From contig CAYPFY010000008.1 of assembly GCA_964410105.1 (NCBI GenBank), forward strand, positions 1 to 64,000: a stretch of DNA of 64,000 bases, read 5' to 3'. The notes below the pieces were generated by a model. That model made no database searches and was not told the origin of the DNA. It saw only the letters and a program-made list of their open reading frames with translations. Below are positions 35,208-45,385 of this stretch, piece after piece. This DNA is from CAYPFY01 sp964410105. GTDB lineage: Bacteria; Bacteroidota; Ignavibacteria; UBA10030; SZUA-254. Within the stretch, counting starts at the first letter, position 1. The number at the start of each line of letters is the position of its first letter. Position numbers and translations under genes: made by a program.

Positions 35208-37058
35208 CTACTTCTGATCGAGGGAAACGAGCCGGATTCCCACGGGAAGAATAATTTCCTTTGAATCTCTTATCAGCTTAAAGTCGACGTGATCATTCTC
35301 GTGCGTAAGTTTTTCACGCAGATCCCCCAGCGTAAACTCTTTCGATGTTTTTTTGTCCATCCCCGAGACAACATCTCCCTTCTTGAACCCATCGCTCTCA
35401 GCGGGAGAATTCGGCCGAACAGCGGTCACCGTGTAGGTACGCAAATCCGCTCCCGAAGCAATGATGGTCAGGCCGTACGTCCGTCGTTCCGGATACGGTT
35501 TATCCGTCTCTGAGGTAGGTTCAAAAATCACCCGGTCCCGGGCATAATCAAGAAACACATGATACCGGCGATAGATACCTTCTCCAATCGTCCCCGAAAA
35601 CCTTCTGCTCGCGTAGGCCCCCTTCGTATTCACGGAAAAATTTGCAGGAAAGGATTTCACCTGAAAATTCCCGAGTGAAAGTTTGTCGATACGTCCCCTG
35701 ACATTCTGTTGGGAAAAGAACTGATTCTCAAGCCCCGCCAGCTTATTCACCGTAGAATTCGTGCCAGCAAGCGCGACAAGATCATGGGCTTTCACAAAGG
35801 GGGAGGTCAGCGTCATCGTCTCGGCTGCCCCGAAATCCAAAACCATATAAGCCGGAATCGTCGTCCTTCCCGCAACAGTCATAGTTGCATCGGCGAAGGG
35901 AATCCCTTGATCAAACGTCACGGGAACAACAAAACCCTTCCCGGTATAATTCCAAGAAATCGGATCATTGAGAAACAGCTGCTTGTGCTCGTAATCGATT
36001 TCAATCACAAATCTGCTTATGAAATCATACCCCAGAATGCCCCCGAGCTTCATCCCCAGAGCCTTTTCGAGCCCGGTTTCATCGAGAATGGCGACATGCT
36101 GGTTACGGATCTCGACCCCGGGCATCCGGAATGTAGCGCCTGTCGCAAAACTATAGGCCGCAGAACCTCCCCCGCCTGTCGTCATCGTCGAACCATACGG
36201 CTTGAGTCCGAAATCGGCAACGTACGGCGTATTAATAACCTCCTCATCAGCTCCCGTATCGAGCAAAAATAACACAGAATCCTTCCCATTCAGTTTCAGT
36301 GAAAATATTATATGACTGTTCTCAAAATTAAAGGGAATGGGTGGAATAACCGAGTCGAGGAAAGTATCCATAAATTCAGGCGTCGTTGAACCGAAGTGGT
36401 TTCCCGAAATCTGCGGAAGAATCCTCACATTCGTGCGGTTCCAGGTGAAAGTCGGTTTGTCGGCCTCTTCGACGCGACCTGTGAAGGGAATTAGTATCCC
36501 ATTTGCCTCCTGCCATCTCTCATAAAACGTCGTGATCGCTTCCTCTTCCCCGAGATGGGACGATCTTACAGGAAGCCATGATTTCGGATCGATCACGAAT
36601 TTTACCGTATCGCCCCCGGGCGCTAGAATTGACAATTCCAGCGAATCCCCGACACTGCGGAACTGAGTTGAGGGCGGCAGAGACGCGGGGGGACCGAGAA
36701 GTGTCAGCTGATCTTCATAGGCGGCAGCTTTTGTCCGAATCAATTCCCTGCCGCGGAGATTTCTTATAAAACCGTTCGGATCGCGGCGTATCGATCTTTC
36801 TTTGGTAATGAGCACCTCGGACGTATCGTAATTGCTTGTTTCCACAGAATGATAATCCCCCGTTATCGCAAAAAACTCCTCGATAGTATACTGAACCCCA
36901 TCCTCATCGGAGTTTTTCATCACCTGTGCCTCGTTCAGCACATTTTCTGTCGGAGCATGTATTGCCTGCCGCCACTGGCGAAGAATTTCCTCCGGGGGAA
37001 CGTCGGCAAAATTCGCGGAGTGAGTCAGGAGGATCGGAAAACCGAGGAGAAACAGCAT
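35208..37058 (-). CDS. Two-domain retropepsin-like aspartic protease with C-terminal PDZ
   Basis: A 616-residue secreted protein from the ATG at 37058, which has a signal peptide (L-F-L-L-G-F-P-I-L-L-T-H-S-A) and an upstream AAAGG. The N-terminal ~220 residues have no clear family. Two retropepsin-type lobes follow: L-L-D-T-G-A-D (Asp 267) with I-L-G-Y-D-F later, then V-L-D-F-G-A-A (Asp 408) with a G-T-I-G-E motif. A PDZ domain (about 535-600, S-P-A-E-S-D-G-F-K-K-G-D) ends the protein. The first lobe has the canonical D-T-G; the second has D-F-G, so the active site is asymmetric. Likely periplasmic or outer-membrane-associated processing of proteins; target unknown. Confidence 0.85.
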   Translation of the reverse strand: MLFLLGFPILLTHSANFADVPPEEILRQWRQAIHAPTENVLNEAQVMKNSDEDGVQYTIEEFFAITGDYHSVETSNYDTSEVLITKERSIRRDPNGFIRNLRGRELIRTKAAAYEDQLTLLGPPASLPPSTQFRSVGDSLELSILAPGGDTVKFVIDPKSWLPVRSSHLGEEEAITTFYERWQEANGILIPFTGRVEEADKPTFTWNRTNVRILPQISGNHFGSTTPEFMDTFLDSVIPPIPFNFENSHIIFSLKLNGKDSVLFLLDTGADEEVINTPYVADFGLKPYGSTMTTGGGGSAAYSFATGATFRMPGVEIRNQHVAILDETGLEKALGMKLGGILGYDFISRFVIEIDYEHKQLFLNDPISWNYTGKGFVVPVTFDQGIPFADATMTVAGRTTIPAYMVLDFGAAETMTLTSPFVKAHDLVALAGTNSTVNKLAGLENQFFSQQNVRGRIDKLSLGNFQVKSFPANFSVNTKGAYASRRFSGTIGEGIYRRYHVFLDYARDRVIFEPTSETDKPYPERRTYGLTIIASGADLRTYTVTAVRPNSPAESDGFKKGDVVSGMDKKTSKEFTLGDLREKLTHENDHVDFKLIRDSKEIILPVGIRLVSLDQK

Positions 37059-37155
37059 AGGCCTTTCAGGATACGGTGATAATGGGTGATGGGGAAATCT
37101 ACACAATTATGGGGGATTAAAAAACCGGCCGTCGATTCTGGATGATAGATCCGAT

Positions 37156-37599
37156 CTATCGTTCCAGCCAATGGTATTTTAGTGAGTCGTTATCCCGAAA
37201 CAGGGTAAACCTGCTCTCGTGGTTCTCATGAAAAAAGAGCCAATCATAGCGAAGCGTGAGATCAAATTGGGCACCGGAGAAGTCCCGGTGGCTCGCAATT
37301 CCCCCTATATGAATTTCCCGATTCCCGAGCGGGGGTATATCCCCAATCTTCAGGACATAGTGGAGAGTCTGCCGGGGGATTGCGCCTCCACTGGGATCAA
37401 AATCAATAATCGTCGAATCTATCGTGCATTCCGCATTCCGGACTGTACAATAGCGGCTATTGTTCCTGAGTTCGAAGGGTATTTGGTACGGTACTATGTC
37501 ATAAGAGGATGATTGGGGCATGGGAGTCACATCTGGACAACTCGCGAGAAAAGTTGAAAGCAAGGCAGACAAGAACGCAAGTATGGTGCTGACACGCAC
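37156..37599 (-). CDS. Small lipoprotein, unknown function
   Basis: A 147-residue protein with signal peptide and lipobox L-A-S-C (Cys at residue 21), so likely lipid-anchored in the envelope. The rest is beta-rich with P-P-L-G-N-R-E and D-L-T-L-R-Y-D-W, perhaps a small Ig-like fold. No family recognised. It lies upstream of the retropepsin gene on the same strand (about 100 bases), so the two may be co-transcribed. A 15-base-period direct repeat precedes its start. Confidence 0.65.
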   Translation of the reverse strand: MRVSTILAFLSALLSTFLASCPDVTPMPQSSSYDIVPYQIPFELRNNSRYCTVRNAECTIDSTIIDFDPSGGAIPRQTLHYVLKIGDIPPLGNREIHIGGIASHRDFSGAQFDLTLRYDWLFFHENHESRFTLFRDNDSLKYHWLER

Positions 37600-37902
37600 T
37601 CACCAATGAAATGAACGCCAATGAAATGAAACGGTGTTCTTCTTCTCCATCAGGCGCGATACCAGGCATAGAAGAAATTCACGCCTAAAGATAATCCCCT
37701 AGGTGAACGAAGTCAAGGAAACGGAGGGCGTCGATCCGATCGGATTCAACCTACTGAAGGTCTCGAGTGGCTTCGTGGCAACGAAAATTTCCAAGCCCCG
37801 GCGTAACAAACCGGTTTCGATGGCGCTGCCCGCGCCGCGCCCTCAACCGAAATATCTTGGAAGACACGCACGCGCGGTTCAGGGAGCACAACCCGGAGGG
37901 GC
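37600..37902. repeat. Intergenic spacer with a two-copy direct repeat
   Basis: The 13-base unit CCAATGAAATGAA occurs at 37603-37615 and again at 37618-37630, just upstream of the small lipoprotein start. The rest of the ~300-base spacer shows no convincing gene; frames here are short and antisense. Confidence 0.5.
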
Positions 37903-40140
37903 TCAGGAACGCCAGAGGTAGGACATTTTCAGGAATAATCCCCGGTTCAATTCCAGAAGATTTTCGGCGGGCACATAATCCGAGCCGTCCCAATGGACCC
38001 GTTCGAAAACCGAACCATATCCAAGGTAAACGGCGGTACCGGGAATATAATTGAAGGAGGCAAGGAAATCCGTAGTTAACCGTTCACGGAAGTCGTTATA
38101 CTCTGCGATCGTCCGGAAAAAAAGATACGGATTGGGCTGAAAGATCAGCTTGCCGCGTGTGATTCCATAGTTAAAGAGCTTGCTCCCGTCTATATCCTTG
38201 TAAAAATCTAAATACGAGTAAGTCGCTTCTGCCTGGAAAGTCTCCCAGGGTTGGAACACAAAGTCGGCGCTCGCAACGTTGCTGCTCCCCTGCTCCGGCG
38301 TATGGTAATAGATGGCCCTGATCCGGCGGTAGAGAAGATTCGCATAAAGCTGCTTCGTAAACTGGGCCCGGAATTGCGTGTGAACCCCGCTCGTCTGAAA
38401 CCTCTGAGCGTCGAACACTTCGGTCGAGTAATTCAACCGCGTGCGAAAGAACCAGTTTCCGAGGAAAAACACATTCACGGCCAGGTCATTAGACGTTTCC
38501 CAGAGCCCGCTGAACTTATCTTCCGTTTGCCCTAGCGTCAGTTCAAACCCGATCCGCTGAAAGATCTTCGAATCCGGGAAGATTCGCGGGTTCAGATATT
38601 CTATAAAATTGAGCACGCCGGTTCTCGTGAGATAACCCATATCTGCCCTGAAATTCTCTGACACCTCCCTGACATTCAGGCTATACCCGAAAAGACGTTT
38701 ATCGCTGGATAACCGTGCGCCGAAAGTATTCCCTGAAAGAGTGGCGTAAGCGGGACCATCCTTCGCCCAGGAAAGGAACCCGTTGGACTCAATAACAGCG
38801 TCCTTTGAAAGCCGGTACTGTTCATCAAAACCTCCCACGCGGTCATGCGAGTTATCCAGCTCGCGCGCAGCGTAGAGGAGACCGACGTAGCTATTATCGG
38901 CAACATTGCGCTTAAACCTTATGACGGGCACCGACACATAATGCCCAAGTGAATCTCTTTCCGATTCCAGAACCCTGTCCAGGGCATAAACGGTAGCGAT
39001 CGTATTATCCTTCAAAACCCTTCCGGTAAGTTTCATGCCAAAGGCGGGGTCGGCGATCGATCGGGAATAGTAGATTGTGGGATCGAGCGGATTCGCGTTG
39101 GACGCAACGCTAAAATTATCTATTCCTTCTAAAAAGAATGGCCGTTTTTCCTGATAAAAGAGACTGGACCGGAGATTTATGTCGATTTGCCCGGCATCCG
39201 ATTCCACCTGGCTGAAATCGGGATTCAGAGTCCCGTCGAGGATCAGATCGGAAGTCAGGCCGTACTTTGCATTAAGACTGCCCTTCCCTTCCTCCTTCGA
39301 TTTTTCCAGGGAATTGCCTGTACGAACATCCTGGCGTGTCGCCGTAAACGCGGGTAAAATCTCGACAAGCCTGTAATGGTCGATCCCCGGATAGGCGACA
39401 GGCGTCATTTGAGTGAGAAAGGCTGCCCCTTTTGCCGGATCGAGACGGGGGTAGGAGCTATGCTCTGAGCGGCGGCTGATGTATCTTTCGAGAACAACCT
39501 CCATCGTCGTCGTATCGTCATTGGAATACCGTAGGCTTTTCAGGGGAAGCTGAACCTCTATCGTATAGCCCAGCGAATCGATCTTCCCGGCGCTGTACCA
39601 GACAAAATCCGGGCTAAAATCCTCGTTGTTGTTACTGAAACGGCTGTCGCCCTGTATCCCGAGGGGATTCACGTAAAAAGCAGTAAGAGCTTGCTGGTCG
39701 TTGAACGAGTCCAGATTGATACAGATAAAGTCATCATTCAGCATCCTGTCGCGCGGCGACACTGCGGCCTTAACCTTCTGCGGATCGTCATAGCATCTGA
39801 ACGCAAAATAGAGGTTCGAGTTATCGTAGGCGAGAGCAACGTCGGTCTGTTCCTTGGGGACAATGTCGAAATCGGGGAGGAAAGTCGTAAACCCGGAGAC
39901 ATGAGGTGCGAGACTCCACACCGGGTCGTCGAGAGTCCCATCGATCACAGGCGGGGTTGTGGTAAACATCGGGCGCAGCGTCTTGGGCAGACCTGGAGTA
40001 ACGCGGTCTTCCGGAACCCCGGCAGAAAATGCGGGCAACGCCAGCCAGAACGTGACCACCAAAAGAGCTTTCCCGGCAGACCGGAATTGGGTATTCACAC
40101 GAATTCGGCGAGAAGAAATGATATACCGCATTGTACGCAT
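37903..40140 (-). CDS. DUF5916 protein: CBM9-like domain plus outer membrane barrel
   Basis: A 745-residue protein. After a signal region (hydrophobic A-L-L-V-V-T-F-W-L-A-L-P-A-F-S-A; a GTG at 40098 is an alternative start) comes a carbohydrate-binding family 9-like domain: P-P-V-I-D-G-T-L-D-D-P-V-W, then Y-D-N-S-N-L-Y-F-A-F-R-C-Y-D. From about residue 230 the sequence follows DUF5916, with F-F-L-E-G and a long series of alternating aromatic strands to the end (F-L-K-M-S-Y-L-W-R-S), as in an outer membrane barrel. Family members are common in Bacteroidota and have no established function. Single-gene unit, divergent from proline dehydrogenase. Confidence 0.88.
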   Translation of the reverse strand: MRTMRYIISSRRIRVNTQFRSAGKALLVVTFWLALPAFSAGVPEDRVTPGLPKTLRPMFTTTPPVIDGTLDDPVWSLAPHVSGFTTFLPDFDIVPKEQTDVALAYDNSNLYFAFRCYDDPQKVKAAVSPRDRMLNDDFICINLDSFNDQQALTAFYVNPLGIQGDSRFSNNNEDFSPDFVWYSAGKIDSLGYTIEVQLPLKSLRYSNDDTTTMEVVLERYISRRSEHSSYPRLDPAKGAAFLTQMTPVAYPGIDHYRLVEILPAFTATRQDVRTGNSLEKSKEEGKGSLNAKYGLTSDLILDGTLNPDFSQVESDAGQIDINLRSSLFYQEKRPFFLEGIDNFSVASNANPLDPTIYYSRSIADPAFGMKLTGRVLKDNTIATVYALDRVLESERDSLGHYVSVPVIRFKRNVADNSYVGLLYAARELDNSHDRVGGFDEQYRLSKDAVIESNGFLSWAKDGPAYATLSGNTFGARLSSDKRLFGYSLNVREVSENFRADMGYLTRTGVLNFIEYLNPRIFPDSKIFQRIGFELTLGQTEDKFSGLWETSNDLAVNVFFLGNWFFRTRLNYSTEVFDAQRFQTSGVHTQFRAQFTKQLYANLLYRRIRAIYYHTPEQGSSNVASADFVFQPWETFQAEATYSYLDFYKDIDGSKLFNYGITRGKLIFQPNPYLFFRTIAEYNDFRERLTTDFLASFNYIPGTAVYLGYGSVFERVHWDGSDYVPAENLLELNRGLFLKMSYLWRS

Positions 40141-40213
40141 AGATTTTTCAGTGGTTACAACGAAGAATTCCTACAAATGAATCCCAATTAAATTCACCAT
40201 TTACACCCCCTTT

Positions 40214-40241
40214 TTGACATCTTTGGAAGATTTTCTACATT
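40214..40241 (+). promoter_or_regulatory. Candidate promoter of the proline dehydrogenase gene
   Basis: TTGACA at 40214-40219 and TACATT at 40236-40241, spaced by 16 bases. It lies 25 bases before the ATG at 40267, and AGGA at 40259-40262 would be the ribosome-binding site. Confidence 0.4.
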
Positions 40242-40266
40242 AGAGCCCCAACAATTTCAGGAAAAA

Positions 40267-41196
40267 ATGGGCCTTGCACGCAAAACTCTCCTCTGGATAT
40301 CCGAGAACCGAAAACTCCGTCAAAGCCTCCCGAACCTCGGCTTCATACAAAGGGCTGTCAAGCGATTCATGCCCGGGGAAAAACTCTCCGATGCCCTCTG
40401 GGCGGCTGAGGAGCTCAGAGCAGACTCTGTCAATACCATCATCACCCACCTCGGCGAGAACATTTCTCAAGAACGTGAAGCCGCTCAGGTCAGAGATCAC
40501 TACATTGACGCCCTACAGCAGATTAACAATCACAGTCTCGATGCCTATCTCTCCGTCAAACTGACACAGCTGGGGCTCGACCTGAGCGAGGATTTCTGCG
40601 CAAAGAGCACCACAGCCATAGTTGAAGCTGCTCACAAGCACCGGAACATGGTCTGGATAGACATGGAGCAGAGTCATTATGTCGACCGCACCCTGAATAT
40701 TTATAAACGAATCAAGCAAAAACATTCAAACGTCGGAATCTGCCTTCAGGCATATCTCTACCGCACTGAAAAGGATATCCGTGGACTGATTCCGCTTGAG
40801 CCAGCCATCCGGCTCGTCAAGGGAGCTTACTCCGAGCCTGGCAGCATCGCATTCCCAAAAAAAACTCACGTCGATGCAAATTACCAGAAAATTCTCAGGC
40901 ATCTCCTGCAAAATATTAAAAAACACAACCTCCGGCTTGGCGTCGCGACACACGATCAGAAACTGATCCGGTACGCAATGGAGGAGGCTTCCAGGGAAAA
41001 TCTGGGGCAGGGCGATTACGAATTTCAGCTTCTTTATGGCATCCGGACGGACCAGCAGAAACGCCTGGCAACGGAGGGTTTTAAGGTAAGAGCACTGATA
41101 AGCTATGGAACGTACTGGTTTCCGTGGTATGTCCGCCGGCTGGCCGAGCGGCCGGCCAACGTATTCTTTGTGTTAAAAAACCTCACGAAGCGCTGA
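40267..41196 (+). CDS. Proline dehydrogenase (monofunctional, PRODH)
   Basis: A 309-residue flavoprotein of the PutA/PRODH superfamily that oxidises proline to pyrroline-5-carboxylate, passing electrons to quinone at the membrane. Motifs of the FAD-binding barrel: S-V-K-L-T-Q-L-G-L, the D-M-E-Q-S region, Q-A-Y-L-Y-R, R-L-V-K-G-A-Y, G-V-A-T-H-D, F-Q-L-L-Y-G-I-R, and the C-terminal R-R-L-A-E-R-P-A-N. Size fits the monofunctional form, so a separate P5C dehydrogenase must be elsewhere. It is the only plus-strand gene in this stretch. Confidence 0.93.
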   Translation: MGLARKTLLWISENRKLRQSLPNLGFIQRAVKRFMPGEKLSDALWAAEELRADSVNTIITHLGENISQEREAAQVRDHYIDALQQINNHSLDAYLSVKLTQLGLDLSEDFCAKSTTAIVEAAHKHRNMVWIDMEQSHYVDRTLNIYKRIKQKHSNVGICLQAYLYRTEKDIRGLIPLEPAIRLVKGAYSEPGSIAFPKKTHVDANYQKILRHLLQNIKKHNLRLGVATHDQKLIRYAMEEASRENLGQGDYEFQLLYGIRTDQQKRLATEGFKVRALISYGTYWFPWYVRRLAERPANVFFVLKNLTKR

Positions 41197-41268
41197 CCGG
41201 GCGCTCTTCCTCCAAGAACCTCAAGTCAGCCTAAAACTCTTCCATCATCCGGCGAGAATTGCTCGAGA

Positions 41269-42717
41269 TTAGTGCCCGGAACGCGAATCGTACAGCGCAA
41301 AATTAGAGAGAGCGGGGGCGGCAATTGCATCCTTGATCAACAGTCGCACCTGATCCGTCCTGACGGGATTCACCCGTAAAAGCCTCTTAAAGCCCACGGT
41401 AGTGCCCGACCCAATTTCCTCCCACCGCCCGTTATTGAAAACCTCGATACTGAACGATGAGATACGCTGGCCCAGCTGAATCGGCTCCTGTAGCAAAATC
41501 GTGTCAAAATTTCTAGATGAATCCATTTTCACCGTAACCGTCGCTTTTTTCTCGGATTCCTTCGCAGCCCAATACGTTGAATTATCCCCATCCACAGTTT
41601 TTGACGGTCCGAAGTTCTCGGAACGAGAATTTGACGCTGTTACCTTCCCCTTCAGCGCAAGATTTTTGCTGAAAATCCCGCCCAAAATTCTCTTGAACCC
41701 TTGAAGCGAACGAACATCGTTGTCGCTGAATGCACCGCTCCGGTCCGGCGGAATATTCAATAAAAACACCGCATTCCGTCCCACCGACTTAAAATAGAGA
41801 TCAACCAGAACCTCCGGGGATTTTACCAGAGAATCCTCGTTCGAATGATAAAACCATCCCGGTCTGATTGAAACATCGCACACCCCCACTAACCACTGCT
41901 TTCCATGAGGATCCCCCGTATTGAGATACTTTTCATCCGAAGCCCCTATGACAAGCTTCTCGGCATCGATCGTAGACCAGAACGTCTCCCCGGCAAAACC
42001 GTTTTCATTCCCAATCCACCGGAGGTCGGGCCCTGCGTCCGAGAAAATAGACGCCTGCGGCTGTAATTCGTAGACGATATTGGCAAAATCCTTCCAGGGA
42101 TAGTAGGTTTTTTGGTCGATGACCCGTTTCTCCCGCGCGCCGCCATAATAGCCGTCGCCCCCATTCGCACCATCGAACCATACCTCATTGATCTCGCCGT
42201 ATTTTTCCAGAAGTTCATGCAGCTGGTTTTCATAATATTCGATATAAGCGGGAGTGCCATAAGAACTGTTATTACGGTCCCAGGGTGAAAGGTAAATCCC
42301 AGCCCTCAGCCCGTACTTCCGGCACGCGTCCGTGAATTCCCGCACAATATCCCCCTTACTATTCTTGTAGGGGCTGTACTTAATCGAATGCTTCGTAAAG
42401 GCTGAGGGCCACAGACAGAATCCGTCGTGGTGTTTCGCCGTAAGTATCAGCTCCTTCATCCCCACATCTTTGGCCACCCTTGCCCATTGTTCAACATTGA
42501 GTCGAGCCGGATTGAATTTCTCTGGATCCTCATCCCCGTAGCCCCATTCCTTATCCGTAAAAGTATTCATATTGAAATGAATGAAGCCAATGAATTCCAT
42601 CTCCTGATACTGGATCTGTTTGGCTGTGGGAATCACTTTGTTGGGAGAAATTTGCTGGCCGGACGTAAAACCACAGATCACCAGAACCCCTAACAAACTC
42701 TTAAAGACTCTGTTCAT
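41269..42717 (-). CDS. Alpha-L-fucosidase (GH29) with discoidin-type domain
   Basis: A 482-residue secreted enzyme. The GH29 barrel (about 25-345) shows F-I-H-F-N-M-N-T-F-T, K-H-H-D-G-F (95-100) and the nucleophile in E-V-W-F-D-G-A-N (Asp 182). The C-terminal ~130 residues (S-N-S-R-S-E-N-F-G-P then W-A-A-K) form an F5/8 type C-like carbohydrate-binding domain. It releases fucose from glycans, likely in the periplasm; no T9SS sorting domain is present. It stands in a cluster of carbohydrate enzymes on the same strand. Confidence 0.92.
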   Translation of the reverse strand: MNRVFKSLLGVLVICGFTSGQQISPNKVIPTAKQIQYQEMEFIGFIHFNMNTFTDKEWGYGDEDPEKFNPARLNVEQWARVAKDVGMKELILTAKHHDGFCLWPSAFTKHSIKYSPYKNSKGDIVREFTDACRKYGLRAGIYLSPWDRNNSSYGTPAYIEYYENQLHELLEKYGEINEVWFDGANGGDGYYGGAREKRVIDQKTYYPWKDFANIVYELQPQASIFSDAGPDLRWIGNENGFAGETFWSTIDAEKLVIGASDEKYLNTGDPHGKQWLVGVCDVSIRPGWFYHSNEDSLVKSPEVLVDLYFKSVGRNAVFLLNIPPDRSGAFSDNDVRSLQGFKRILGGIFSKNLALKGKVTASNSRSENFGPSKTVDGDNSTYWAAKESEKKATVTVKMDSSRNFDTILLQEPIQLGQRISSFSIEVFNNGRWEEIGSGTTVGFKRLLRVNPVRTDQVRLLIKDAIAAPALSNFALYDSRSGH

Positions 42718-42820
42718 TGAACCGATCGAACAAATAATTGGACAGCACAGGCATAGTCAACGTGTAAGAAACTTTCAACGAGAGTGGATTTTTGCCGAAA
42801 AGCTCCCCCCTGTACGGAAC

Positions 42821-45385
42821 TTACCGTGCAACCACCAATTTCCTCGTCTGGGAAAAATTCCCCGCATTCAGACGATAGAAATATATTCCACTCGGAATAT
42901 TTTCTGCAAAAAAGGTGGAGAATTTGTCACCGGACTCCTCGACGCCATTCACAAGCGTCGCTACCTTCTCCCCCAGCACATTATAAACGATCAGCGAAAC
43001 ATACATTTCTTCTGGAAGAACATAATGAATCGTTGCTGACGGGTTGAAGGGATTGGGATAATTCTGATCCAGCAGGAATTTCCGGGGAATTGCCGAAAAT
43101 TCCGAAGGAGGATCGGGCGGATTCCCTGAAATTGCCTGAATACGGATTGGCCCGACGACTCCCCGGGAAATTCCCGGCAGGCTGCCTGCAGAGTTCAGAT
43201 AAATCCTCCCCGGCTGACTGACTTTAACCCAGTATCCTTTGCCGGGCAGAAGACTGTCCACAATTGAATAATGCCCGATGAACTCAAAAAACTGAGATGT
43301 CACCAACCCGGGCGGGCTGGACAGAACACTTGCAGCAGCCACCGAACTATTCACCGAACCCACCATATTCCATCCCTGAAAAACGTCTGCCGAGTCGGAG
43401 CTTATTGGAACCCCGGCGATGGAAACCGATTGCGTATCCGGGTATTTAATCCAGTACCCGATTCCATTAAGAAGAGAGTCGCGCAAGACATAACCTGAGC
43501 CAGGGACATAGGCAAAAACCCTCGACACCGCACCGGGATAGAGGACATTAGCTGCCGGATTCTCTACTGAAAGCGGGAGCGAGATGAGATTCCAGCCTTT
43601 CAACATTTGAAAAATCGTCGAAGAGAGCGATGTCCTGAACGACCATGTCGCCGAATATGGGCCGATACCGGTAAAATTCTTCCCCCGCACCCTCCAGTAG
43701 TACGACGTATCGGCGATAAGAGGTCCGACCTGCCGGAAAGAATCCGTCAGCGCTGTGTCGTCGAGGACAATCGTCGAAAAATTCGAGTCCAGGGCAAGCT
43801 GGCACCGGTAAGAATCCGCAGTAGGAAGCACCTGCCAGACAAGACGCAGAAGCGACGGCTCATTGGTCGCCCCATTAGCAGGTGAAACAAGAGTCGCCTG
43901 GGGGGGAGGCGCGGGCGGATCCACGGTGGTAAAATGCCATGTTGGCGAAAACGCACTTGTGCCGCCGCTATTTGATGCGTTCACATGCCAGTAGTAAATC
44001 GTCGAGTATGACAGAACCCCTATAGACTTAGAGGTATCCCCGGTTAGCGTGTCGCTCACCGGCGAAGAAGAATTCGAATCGGTCGCAACCTGTACATGAT
44101 AGTTCTGCGCATTGTAGGCATGAGACCATCTCAGGGTGGGGGTTCTGGAGACCCCTGACTGGCCGTACGCGGGCTGGCGCAGTGTGGGGACAACCGGGGG
44201 AAGGGCGGCAAACTTATAAATCTGCTGTTCACTGTAACTGCAGAGGTAGAGTTCCTGGTGCTTATCAACGCCGAATGCCGAGATATTCTTCCCCGAATTC
44301 AGCACGACATAATTCGTAGAATAAGGTGCAACCCGGCTATCGAAGGCCCAGATACGGCCCGCGCAGAAATCCCCGTAGACATAGAACCCTGAAAGAGCGG
44401 GGATCGACTGTCCCCTGTACACGTAGCCTCCCGTAATGGAGCACTGGCTATTTACATGCCCGTACTCGAGGAGGGGCATAGACAGGCCCGAGCTATCGCA
44501 CCCCGAGGGGGGATTATAGCAATGAAACGCTTCCATGGTATTCCATCCATAATTTCCGCCGTTTTTGACAGTATCCACCTCTTCCCAGTCATTTTGACCC
44601 ACATCGGCCACCCACAAAACTCTTGTGGGGTAATCAAAGGAAAATCTCCAGGGATTCCGGAGCCCGTACGCGAAAATCTCCTTCTTAGCACCGGGAAGGT
44701 TCACAAACGGATTTGTGGCCGGAACTGAATACTGAAGACCGGGTGCAGCTGAGTCGACATTGATGCGCAAAATTTTTGCGAGCCAGGTCGACTTACTCTG
44801 GCCGTTGCCGTGGGGATCCCCGGCGCTCCCGCCGTCGCCCAGCCCTATGTAAAGATATCCGTCCGGGCCGAAGGCCAGCTGGCCGCCTTTGTGGTTATCG
44901 TAGGGTTGATTAATCCTCATAAGAACCACCTCGCTCGATCTCACGGCAGAATCGGGATTGGCGGAAACGTGAAACCGGGAAATAACCGACGCATAGGGAT
45001 ACCCGGAGACATTTTGGGGCACAATGTAATCCGCAAAAAAATACCCGTTCGACTGATAATTCGGATGAAATGCAATGCTGAGCAGACCCATCTCGCCGTT
45101 ACTGATTACGCTGTCGGAAATATTCAGAAATGTGTCAGTCGACGTAACCGAAGAATTGTTGGGAAACACAAAAACATACCCATCCTGTGAAACCACAAAA
45201 ACCCGGTCAGACGTATCGGGCGCTGCGCAGAGAAAAACAGGGTTGGAGAAAGTGAGGTTGGGAAATGCGTTTTGCAGAAAGACCTGGGAAGAAAGCCTGG
45301 AAAACCCAAGCAGAACGGCGGCCGACACGATCGCCGTGCGAATGGACAGCAGAGATAGACCTTGCCCCCTGTGTTGAACTCTCAT
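42821..45385 (-). CDS. Glucose/sorbosone dehydrogenase-like propeller with FN3 repeats, T9SS cargo
   Basis: An 854-residue secreted protein. After the signal peptide, residues ~40-385 form a GSDH-type six-bladed propeller: N-G-E-M-G-L-L-S-I-A-F-H-P-N-Y, D-N-H-K-G-G-Q-L-A-F-G-P-D-G-Y-L-Y-I-G-L-G-D-G-G, and G-L-R-N-P-W-R-F-S-F-D. Two fibronectin III-like modules (W-S-H-A-Y-N, Y-Y-W-R-V-R) follow, then a segment with W-N-L-I-S-L-P and a T9SS sorting domain starting Q-N-Y-P-N-P-F-N-P. PQQ-dependent oxidation of sugars is the family activity, but propellers of this kind can also be merely binding proteins. Likely surface-exposed. Confidence 0.88.
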   Translation of the reverse strand: MRVQHRGQGLSLLSIRTAIVSAAVLLGFSRLSSQVFLQNAFPNLTFSNPVFLCAAPDTSDRVFVVSQDGYVFVFPNNSSVTSTDTFLNISDSVISNGEMGLLSIAFHPNYQSNGYFFADYIVPQNVSGYPYASVISRFHVSANPDSAVRSSEVVLMRINQPYDNHKGGQLAFGPDGYLYIGLGDGGSAGDPHGNGQSKSTWLAKILRINVDSAAPGLQYSVPATNPFVNLPGAKKEIFAYGLRNPWRFSFDYPTRVLWVADVGQNDWEEVDTVKNGGNYGWNTMEAFHCYNPPSGCDSSGLSMPLLEYGHVNSQCSITGGYVYRGQSIPALSGFYVYGDFCAGRIWAFDSRVAPYSTNYVVLNSGKNISAFGVDKHQELYLCSYSEQQIYKFAALPPVVPTLRQPAYGQSGVSRTPTLRWSHAYNAQNYHVQVATDSNSSSPVSDTLTGDTSKSIGVLSYSTIYYWHVNASNSGGTSAFSPTWHFTTVDPPAPPPQATLVSPANGATNEPSLLRLVWQVLPTADSYRCQLALDSNFSTIVLDDTALTDSFRQVGPLIADTSYYWRVRGKNFTGIGPYSATWSFRTSLSSTIFQMLKGWNLISLPLSVENPAANVLYPGAVSRVFAYVPGSGYVLRDSLLNGIGYWIKYPDTQSVSIAGVPISSDSADVFQGWNMVGSVNSSVAAASVLSSPPGLVTSQFFEFIGHYSIVDSLLPGKGYWVKVSQPGRIYLNSAGSLPGISRGVVGPIRIQAISGNPPDPPSEFSAIPRKFLLDQNYPNPFNPSATIHYVLPEEMYVSLIVYNVLGEKVATLVNGVEESGDKFSTFFAENIPSGIYFYRLNAGNFSQTRKLVVAR

